5,818 nucleotides of DNA from an uncultured Pseudomonadota bacterium. Lineage in GTDB: Bacteria; SAR324; NAC60-12. Below are positions 1 to 5,050 of the stretch, in pieces. Under the pieces are notes generated by a model. The model did not search any database. It was given only the letters and a program-made list of their open reading frames with translations, and was not told the origin of the DNA. How positions within the stretch are numbered: the first letter of the stretch is position 1; every line of letters starts with the position of its first letter. A program made the position numbers and the translations under genes. Location: contig CAJXNF010000206.1 in NCBI GenBank assembly GCA_913056375.1, positions 1 through 5,818 on the forward strand, read 5' to 3'.

Positions 1-1
1 C

Positions 2-418
2 GGAATTCCAATTTCGGTGGATGAGAGTCTGCAGAACCCGGCAAATGCCCGAGAGATCATTAACAAAGCTGCGGCAGACATCTTCAGCATCAAGATCTCC
101 AAGAACGGAGGTCTACTACGCGGATTGGAAATTGGTAAGGCCGTCGAAGCTGATAACAAACAAGTGATGATGAACAGCATGATCGAACTCGGCATCACCC
201 AGAGTGCTTCTCTTCACCTCGGTACCGTTCTACCGAATCTGGTTTCGTTTGGGCACGCCTACATGTCGACCCTGAGGATGAGTGATGATGTGACGGACTT
301 CTCCAGTTGGATTCAAGCTGGTACAGTTCGCCTTCCTGAAGCACCTGGTCTGGGAGTGAAAGTGAGCGAAGAGAAAATTCAGCAATACCTCGAAGACGAG
401 TATCATGCCCACCTCTGA
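2..418 (+). CDS. Enolase-superfamily enzyme (muconate lactonizing / racemase-epimerase type), C-terminal part
   Basis: The frame is open from the left edge (it reads GIPISVDES before the first ATG at 17), so this is the last 138 residues of a protein that normally has about 370, with the true start upstream. Three family landmarks are visible: VDES near the beginning, where the Asp matches the metal-ligand position of the fifth barrel strand; IKISKNGG, the sixth-strand segment that carries the catalytic lysine in the muconate cycloisomerase/dipeptide epimerase subgroup; and NSMIELGITQSASLHL, the strand 7-8 region. The ending GPGLGV-like motif (APGLGVKVSEEKI) is also typical. Members abstract the alpha proton of a carboxylate substrate in a Mg2+-dependent barrel and act as racemases, epimerases, dehydratases or cycloisomerases. 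Next to a D-amino-acid-type dehydrogenase, an amino-acid epimerase or hydroxyproline dehydratase role is a reasonable inference, but without the N-terminal capping domain the substrate cannot be named. It overlaps the permease gene by 14 bases. Confidence 0.88.
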   Translation, partial: GIPISVDESLQNPANAREIINKAAADIFSIKISKNGGLLRGLEIGKAVEADNKQVMMNSMIELGITQSASLHLGTVLPNLVSFGHAYMSTLRMSDDVTDFSSWIQAGTVRLPEAPGLGVKVSEEKIQQYLEDEYHAHL

Positions 419-1301
419 GTTACCACAAACCAGTGCCTGGCGACGGATTCTGGGAGAGCACTACCGCATCATCATGGGCAATCGTCTGAGCGCCGTGGGC
501 TTCGTGTTTATCGTGCTGTTTCTCGTGGTCGCCATCTTTGCTCCATGGTTGGCCCCCCACGATCCTTGGGAAATGCTCTATGATCAGGAAGGAGAGTTTG
601 CGTCACTTCGCCCACCTTCCTGGGAATTCCCGATGGGCACGACTCATTTGGGCTACGATCTCTTCTCTCAACTGATCCTAGCGACTCGAACAACCCTGTT
701 GATTGGTGCTATTTCAGGAGGGATCTCAATCCTGATTGGTGCTAATATCGGCCTGATTGCAGGTTACTATGGCGGAAAGACCGATGAGGTGCTGATGCGC
801 TTCACTGATGTACTCTACGGGATGCCTTTTTTGCCATTCATCATTGTGCTGATTTCCCTATTTGGACGAGAACTCGAGTTCGTCATCCTCGCAATCGTCC
901 TGATCATCTGGCGAACCTCCGCCCGAGTGATTCGAGCCCAGACGATTTCCATCAAGCAACGGCAGTTCATCGCAGCGGCTCGGGCTCGAGGGTGCAGTCA
1001 TCTCCGCATCATTTATCGTCACATCCTGCCCAACGTCTTGCCACTACTTTTACTGTACGCAGCCTTCAACATTGCTTGGTCAATCATTACGGAAGCCAGC
1101 GCTAGTTTTCTTGGATTCGGTGACGGTGAAACGATTAGCTGGGGAGGTATGCTCTACGAACTGTGGCTATCTGGGAAGACCAGGGTAGCCTGGTGGTGGT
1201 TCACTGCTCCGTCCCTTTGTATTGTATTGCTTGTCACCTCACTCGTCTTTGTCAGTCGCGCCTATGAGGAAGTCGCCAATCCCAGACTGAGGAAGCGATG
1301 A
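405..1301 (+). CDS. dppC: Dipeptide/oligopeptide-type ABC transporter permease (DppC/OppC family)
   Basis: This 298-residue inner-membrane subunit has the normal length for DppC/OppC. It has an amphipathic N-terminus, a first membrane segment at about residues 29-49 ending in APWLAPHDPW (the usual LAP.DP signature), and then an extracytoplasmic stretch with MGTTHLGYDLFSQL, corresponding to the GTD.LGRDV.SR motif of the family. More hydrophobic segments follow at about 97-121, 140-171, 211-229 and 265-285. The EAA-type cytoplasmic loop that docks on the ATPases is at about 188-213 (AARARGCSHL through HILPNVLP). The C-terminus ends in NPRLRKR, matching the family's DPRLR ending. The ATG lies inside the end of the enolase-like gene, and the only later in-frame ATG nearby (474) would remove the N-terminal helix, so 405 is preferred although its Shine-Dalgarno is weak. 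It should pair with a DppB-type permease, which is not in the window. The symbol indicates family only; the transported compound is unknown. Confidence 0.93.
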   Translation: MPTSELPQTSAWRRILGEHYRIIMGNRLSAVGFVFIVLFLVVAIFAPWLAPHDPWEMLYDQEGEFASLRPPSWEFPMGTTHLGYDLFSQLILATRTTLLIGAISGGISILIGANIGLIAGYYGGKTDEVLMRFTDVLYGMPFLPFIIVLISLFGRELEFVILAIVLIIWRTSARVIRAQTISIKQRQFIAAARARGCSHLRIIYRHILPNVLPLLLLYAAFNIAWSIITEASASFLGFGDGETISWGGMLYELWLSGKTRVAWWWFTAPSLCIVLLVTSLVFVSRAYEEVANPRLRKR

Positions 1302-2320
1302 CTGGAGAACGACTCCTTCAAGTGCAGGATCTGACGGTCCGCTATCAGACGCAAATGGGGGAGATCCATGCCGTTAGTGGAGTCACCTTCTTTGTCAACA
1401 AGAACGAGGTCTTTGGAATTGCTGGAGAATCGGGTTGTGGCAAATCCACATTGATCCGGGCGCTGATGAGGCTACTTCCAGACAATGCGAAGATGTCTGC
1501 TCAGTCGATTGAATATGAAGGAGAAGAGCTAACTCGACTCTCCGAGGCAAAGTTCCGTGAGAAGATCCTCTGGGCTCGAATGTCCCTGGTTCCACAGAGC
1601 GCGATGAACTCCCTAAACCCCGTCTATCGTGTAGGGGACCAAGTTGTTGAAGCGATCCGGGCCCCCAAGAATGTTACGAAGTCAGAGGCTCGTGAGCCAG
1701 TCACCCAGCTCTTTGATATCGTTGGACTCCAGCCAGACCTGATGAAGAACTTTCCACATGAGTTTTCCGGAGGAATGCGGCAAAGAGCGATGATTGCGAT
1801 GTCGCTGGCATTGGATCCAGGACTGGTAGTGATGGATGAACCCACTACTGGGCTGGACGTTTTGGTTCAGGAGCGCATCCTGCGTAGAATTCGAGAAATC
1901 CGTTCTCAGATTTCTAGTTCGATCATCCTGATTACCCACGACATCGCGGTGATTGCGGAGATGAGTGATCGCATCGCTGTAATGTATGGTGGGCAAATCA
2001 TGGAGCAGGCTCCAGCAAATGATCTATTCGACACACCCTGTCACCCTTACACCCTTGGCTTAAAGAACGCTTTTCCGTCGATCCGGAATTTGCAGCAGAA
2101 GCTGATCTCCATTCCAGGTTCTCCACCAACCTTGTTGGGTGCTCCCAGCAGTTGTCCCTTTCTAGAGCGCTGCCCGTTCTGTGTGCAGCAATGTAGCCAA
2201 AGAAATCCTGAAAACATTACGATCCAACCCTTGCACGAAGTCCGCTGTGTCCGCCATGGTGAGGCACCACTACTCCGAGAAAAAGCCAGCGAGAAGGAGA
2301 CATGGCGCTCCTTGAACTGA
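1298..2320 (+). CDS. dppD: Dipeptide/oligopeptide-type ABC transporter ATP-binding protein (DppD/OppD family)
   Basis: A 340-residue ATPase that energises import on the cytoplasmic face. In order: Walker A GESGCGKST at residues 43-51; Q-loop Gln100 in VPQSAMNSLNP; ABC signature FSGGMRQR at 156-163; Walker B LVVMDEP at 176-182 with Asp180 and catalytic Glu181; H-loop His214 in LITHD. It ends with the oligopeptide C-terminal extension (HPYT at 249-252, GSPP at 274-277) and a cysteine set, C286-x5-C292-x6-C299-x17-C317, with an extra C295. In some family members these cysteines hold an iron-sulfur cluster; the pattern is seen here but cluster binding is inferred. The start overlaps the permease stop by 4 bases (ATGA) and has GAGGA four bases upstream, which suits translational coupling. 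SAMNSLNP is characteristic of the D-type subunit, as opposed to DPYESLNP in the partner. Confidence 0.95.
   Translation: MTGERLLQVQDLTVRYQTQMGEIHAVSGVTFFVNKNEVFGIAGESGCGKSTLIRALMRLLPDNAKMSAQSIEYEGEELTRLSEAKFREKILWARMSLVPQSAMNSLNPVYRVGDQVVEAIRAPKNVTKSEAREPVTQLFDIVGLQPDLMKNFPHEFSGGMRQRAMIAMSLALDPGLVVMDEPTTGLDVLVQERILRRIREIRSQISSSIILITHDIAVIAEMSDRIAVMYGGQIMEQAPANDLFDTPCHPYTLGLKNAFPSIRNLQQKLISIPGSPPTLLGAPSSCPFLERCPFCVQQCSQRNPENITIQPLHEVRCVRHGEAPLLREKASEKETWRSLN
2294..2300 (+). promoter_or_regulatory. Shine-Dalgarno of the DppF-like gene
   Basis: AAGGAGA lies inside the end of the DppD-like gene, and only two bases separate the GGAG core from the ATG at 2302. The spacing is tighter than usual, but no downstream in-frame ATG or GTG would keep the first beta strand, so this site supports 2302 as the start. 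The upstream GAGAAGG register (2291-2297) would give a four-base spacing and may be what the ribosome uses. Confidence 0.5.
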
Positions 2321-3321
2321 ATAACGTCACCAAACATTTTGAGGTGCGCCAGGGAGTATTGCAGAAGCTTCAGAGGCAGCCTGTCAGCTTGATCAAGGCG
2401 GTTCAGTCCGTCAACCTGACCTTGGGTGAAAACGAAGTACTGGGTATCGCTGGGGAATCGGGCTGTGGCAAATCCACAACGTGTTTGATGATTGCTGGGA
2501 TGCTACAACCTTCAGCAGGAGAAATTCATTTCTCTGGGAAACGTGTGGACCAGTTGCTCGCTAGTGAACAAGCCTGGTATCGGAGGCAGGTTCAGATGAT
2601 CTTTCAGGATCCCTATGAGTCGCTGAATCCTCGCTTTCGGGTGCTGGAAACCGTTGCTGAAGGACCCCGAGCACTGAAACTTTGGCCAGAAAAAGAGATT
2701 CTTGAGCGGAGTGTGGACATGCTATCTTCGGTTGGCTTGCCTCCAGCCAAGTATGCTGAACGCTATCCTCATGAGCTCAGCGGTGGGGAGCGTCAACGGG
2801 TTGGTATTGCCAGCGCCCTGGTGATGGAACCTCGGATGGTTGTCGCAGATGAACCCCTATCCATGCTGGATGTCTCCATACGTGCTGGAATCCTGGATCT
2901 GCTGAAAGACCTGGCGAGCAAAAGACATTTTTCCTGCGTTTATGTCTCGCATGATCTCTCCATTCTTGGGCACATTGCAGACCGACTGATGATTATGTAT
3001 TTGGGCCAAGCTGTAGAGATGGGGCCAACGTGGGAGGTCATCCGTAACCCTCAGCATCCCTACACACGGGCGTTGATCAACGCTGTGCCGGTTCCTGATC
3101 CTCGAGTCATTCGTCCGGTTCCAACGATTCGTGGAGAGGTCTCTCGTCCGATCAATCCTCCTCCTGGATGTCGCTTTTCACCTCGTTGCCCACACGCAAC
3201 AACGGTTTGCCAACAAGCCTTTTTGCAACTGCAACCGGACGAGAACAAGCCTCACCAAACAGCCTGTGTTCGCTTGGAAGAACTCAGTCAGACAAATCAA
3301 CTAGCAGAAGCATCCCCATGA
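2302..3321 (+). CDS. dppF: Dipeptide/oligopeptide-type ABC transporter ATP-binding protein (DppF/OppF family)
   Basis: A 339-residue second ATPase, expected to form the nucleotide-binding heterodimer with the preceding DppD-like protein. Visible motifs: Walker A GESGCGKST at 51-59; Q-loop Gln102 in FQDPYESLNP, which is diagnostic of F-type subunits; signature LSGGERQR at 159-166; Walker B MVVADEP at 179-185; D-loop SMLDVS; H-loop His217 in YVSHD. The C-terminal oligopeptide domain shows HPYTRAL at 252-258 and a cysteine set C290-x5-C296-x6-C303-x18-C322, almost the same spacing as in DppD. The start at 2302 gives the usual LLELNNVTKHF opening strand, and a later start would delete it. The gene overlaps dppD by 19 bases and ends in a 4-base ATGA overlap with the oxidoreductase gene, so transport and catabolic genes are physically locked into one transcript. 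Confidence 0.95.
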   Translation: MALLELNNVTKHFEVRQGVLQKLQRQPVSLIKAVQSVNLTLGENEVLGIAGESGCGKSTTCLMIAGMLQPSAGEIHFSGKRVDQLLASEQAWYRRQVQMIFQDPYESLNPRFRVLETVAEGPRALKLWPEKEILERSVDMLSSVGLPPAKYAERYPHELSGGERQRVGIASALVMEPRMVVADEPLSMLDVSIRAGILDLLKDLASKRHFSCVYVSHDLSILGHIADRLMIMYLGQAVEMGPTWEVIRNPQHPYTRALINAVPVPDPRVIRPVPTIRGEVSRPINPPPGCRFSPRCPHATTVCQQAFLQLQPDENKPHQTACVRLEELSQTNQLAEASP

Positions 3322-4445
3322 ATACGATGAACGCCGATGTGGTAGTAATTGGAGGCGGTGTGATTGGCGCCGCTGTAGCCTACGGACTGGCAGAGCAAAA
3401 GGCCTCGGTCGTCATGCTGGATCGAGAGGATTTTCAGTTGACAGCTTCTCGAGGAAATTTTGGTCTCGTCTGGCTACAGGGTAAGGGACACGGGATGCCA
3501 CGGTATGCGCAGTGGAGTCAGGAAGCCACAGAACTGTGGTCAACCTTTGCGGAAAAGCTCGAGGACCAGACCGGGATTCCCCAGTACTATCATCGGACTG
3601 GAGGCTTCGAAATTTGTGTGGGGGAGGAAGAATACAACAAGCGAAGCTCTTTTCTTGAGGAGATGCGTGCCCAGTCTCTGACGGGCACCTATGACTGTGA
3701 AATGATTAGCCGAGAAGAGCTGCAGGACATGATTCCTAAGCTGCCGATTGGTCCCAGAGTCTCTGGAGCATCTTTCTGTCCCCATGATGGCTTTGCCAAC
3801 CCTCTCCATTTGTTACGAGCACTGCATCAAGCTTTCACTCAACTCAAGGGACAGTTCTTCCCAAGTGCAGATGTACAGACGATCGAGTACAACAACGATG
3901 GTTTCCTGATTCAGACCAACACAACAAGATTCTCAACCAGAAAACTCGTGATCGCCAGTGGACTGGCTACTACCAAGTTGTCTGCTCTGGTGGGCATCAA
4001 GGTGCCCGTACGACCTCAACGGGGTCAGGTACTCGTGACAGAAAAAACGGATCACCTGTTCCCCTTCGCTACGGGACGCATCCGCCAAAATGCCGATGGG
4101 AGCTTCATGTTCGGAGCCTCCCACGAAGAAGTCGGTTATGACCTCGGTACTACCAACGGTGTTCTACAAGACATTGCCAACCATGCCCTGGCAGTCTTTC
4201 CAACCCTGAAAAACCTACAGTTGATCCGCAGCTGGGGATCCCTGCGAGTGCTCACACCCGACCAAAAACCAGTTTATGTGGAGTCACAAAGTTGCCCCGG
4301 AGCTTTTGCCGTAACCAGTCACAGTGGAGTCAGTCTGGCTTCCATTCACAGCAATTACCTGGTCGACTGGATTCTGTCCGGTCAAACCCAACCGATGTTT
4401 GAAGTTTTTGATTCTGCGAGGTTTGATGTTCCAGCCGCCGCCTAA
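3318..4445 (+). CDS. FAD-dependent amine/D-amino-acid oxidoreductase, DadA/HcnC/LhpB-like (beta subunit of a three-part dehydrogenase)
   Basis: A 375-residue DAO-family flavoprotein. The FAD-binding Rossmann fold opens with DVVVIGGGVIGAAVAYGL (GxGxxG at 12-17), followed by the ribose-binding acidic residue Asp35 in VVMLDRED. TASRGNFGLVWLQGKG at about 42-57 is the segment that follows the dinucleotide fold in HcnC-like oxidases. Also seen are HDGFANP at 156-162, RKLVIASG at 208-215, and the C-terminal flavin and substrate region WGSLRVLTPDQKPVY (306-320) with SHSGVSLA (334-341). Such beta subunits oxidise the C-N bond of D-amino acids, hydroxy-D-proline, opines or glycine. A longer frame reaches back to an ATG at 3168, but that extension lies wholly within dppF, and the Rossmann strand begins just after 3318. 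The ATG at 3318 makes an ATGA overlap with dppF; the ATG at 3327 is a possible alternative. With the next two genes it matches the HcnC-HcnA-HcnB set, so I infer a multi-subunit dehydrogenase and not a lone oxidase. Confidence 0.9.
   Translation: MNTMNADVVVIGGGVIGAAVAYGLAEQKASVVMLDREDFQLTASRGNFGLVWLQGKGHGMPRYAQWSQEATELWSTFAEKLEDQTGIPQYYHRTGGFEICVGEEEYNKRSSFLEEMRAQSLTGTYDCEMISREELQDMIPKLPIGPRVSGASFCPHDGFANPLHLLRALHQAFTQLKGQFFPSADVQTIEYNNDGFLIQTNTTRFSTRKLVIASGLATTKLSALVGIKVPVRPQRGQVLVTEKTDHLFPFATGRIRQNADGSFMFGASHEEVGYDLGTTNGVLQDIANHALAVFPTLKNLQLIRSWGSLRVLTPDQKPVYVESQSCPGAFAVTSHSGVSLASIHSNYLVDWILSGQTQPMFEVFDSARFDVPAAA
4418..4421 (+). promoter_or_regulatory. Shine-Dalgarno deciding the start of the [2Fe-2S] subunit
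   Basis: GAGG sits four bases before the ATG at 4426, inside the end of the oxidoreductase gene. It favours 4426 over the ATG at 4324, which would add about 34 residues unlike any ferredoxin-type N-terminus. Confidence 0.5.
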
Positions 4446-4716
4446 TGTTGCCAAGACCATCCAAATTACGTTTGAGGAGCAGACCTACCAGGTAGCCCCT
4501 GGACAAACTGTTGCCGCCGCCCTGATGGGTGAAGGCCACCTGATGCTACGAAAGTCAGTGGTTAGCGGAGAAACCAGGGCAGCCTTCTGCATGATGGGGA
4601 TCTGTTTTGACTGCCTGCTTGAGATCAACGGCCAGCCCAATCAACAATCCTGCATGATCCAAGTTCGGGAGGGTATGAACATCCAGCGTCAGCTGAAGAA
4701 AGGGGAGTGTGCATGA
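4426..4716 (+). CDS. Small [2Fe-2S] ferredoxin-like subunit (HcnA/Fer2_4 type, gamma subunit)
   Basis: A 96-residue protein, close to the roughly 100 residues usual for HcnA/LhpF-like subunits. It has the ferredoxin-type beta-grasp start (ITFEEQTYQVAPGQTVAAAL) and a four-cysteine cluster motif C55-x4-C60-x2-C63-x12-C76 (CMMGICFDC, then SC), expected to bind one [2Fe-2S] cluster. In the HcnABC, octopine oxidase and hydroxy-D-proline dehydrogenase families this subunit relays electrons between the flavoprotein subunits. The start at 4426 overlaps the preceding oxidoreductase gene by 20 bases, and the stop overlaps the next gene's ATG (ATGA). The final residues KKGECA are unremarkable. The order beta-gamma-alpha is typical of these enzyme sets. 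The family call is strong; the substrate is not determined by this subunit. Confidence 0.92.
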   Translation: MFQPPPNVAKTIQITFEEQTYQVAPGQTVAAALMGEGHLMLRKSVVSGETRAAFCMMGICFDCLLEINGQPNQQSCMIQVREGMNIQRQLKKGECA

Positions 4717-5050
4717 GCCTGCCACAATATGATTACGTGATCATTGGAGCTGGGCCCGCAGGCATGGCTGCAGCTGTCGAAGCCCGCCAACATGGACTGA
4801 ATGTACTGGTGCTGGATGAACAGCCTGCTGTCGGCGGTCAAATTTATCGAAACATCGAAGATCTTGAACGACAGCGACGGGATGAATTCGAGAAACTTGG
4901 AGCGGATTATCAGGAAGCTTTTGAGTTAGCTCAACGGTTTCGAGCTTCTGGGGCTGAATATCGACCAGGCCGTTCGATCTGGCAGATTGATCCAGATCTA
5001 ACGCTATATCACATTGGGCAGGATGGAGGACCTTCAGAAACCTGCCACGC
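4713..5050 (+). other. HcnB-like alpha-subunit portion (FAD domain) belonging to the operon
   Basis: This stretch matches the operon in composition (154 of 300 bases are G or C over 4741-5040) and mixed leucine codon use (CTG 4, CTT 2, CTA 2, TTA 1). Its ATGA overlap and the order oxidoreductase, [2Fe-2S] protein, HcnB-like protein are what the three-subunit dehydrogenases show. In that family the alpha subunit is a NAD(P)/FAD-type flavoprotein of about 400-480 residues that receives or passes on electrons; only its first quarter is here. GGQIYRNI followed by a charged helix (IEDLERQRRDEFEKL) is as expected for HcnB homologues. Confidence 0.8.

Noticed and set aside
3..8. EcoRI site GAATTC at the very left edge, as possible cloning-vector residue
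   Set aside because: The bases fit the enolase-family protein reading (GIPISVDES), so a natural coding occurrence is sufficient.
1682..2337. Minus-strand open frames opposite the DppD-like gene
   Set aside because: These are shadow frames of a well-conserved ATPase gene, with no motif, start signal or composition of their own.
1418..2478. Near-identical 33-base stretches at 1418-1450 and 2446-2478 (three mismatches)
   Set aside because: Both encode the IAGESGCGKST Walker A region of the two paralogous ATPases. Protein conservation explains it, so I did not list it as a repeat element.
3168..3317. N-terminal extension of the FAD oxidoreductase frame to an ATG at 3168
   Set aside because: It lies entirely within the DppF-like gene, the extra residues are low in family resemblance, and the Rossmann strand starts right after the ATG at 3318, which has an ATGA overlap.
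4324..4425. Upstream ATG start for the [2Fe-2S] protein
   Set aside because: It would add about 34 residues read from inside the oxidoreductase gene. The ATG at 4426 has a Shine-Dalgarno and gives the family's usual length.
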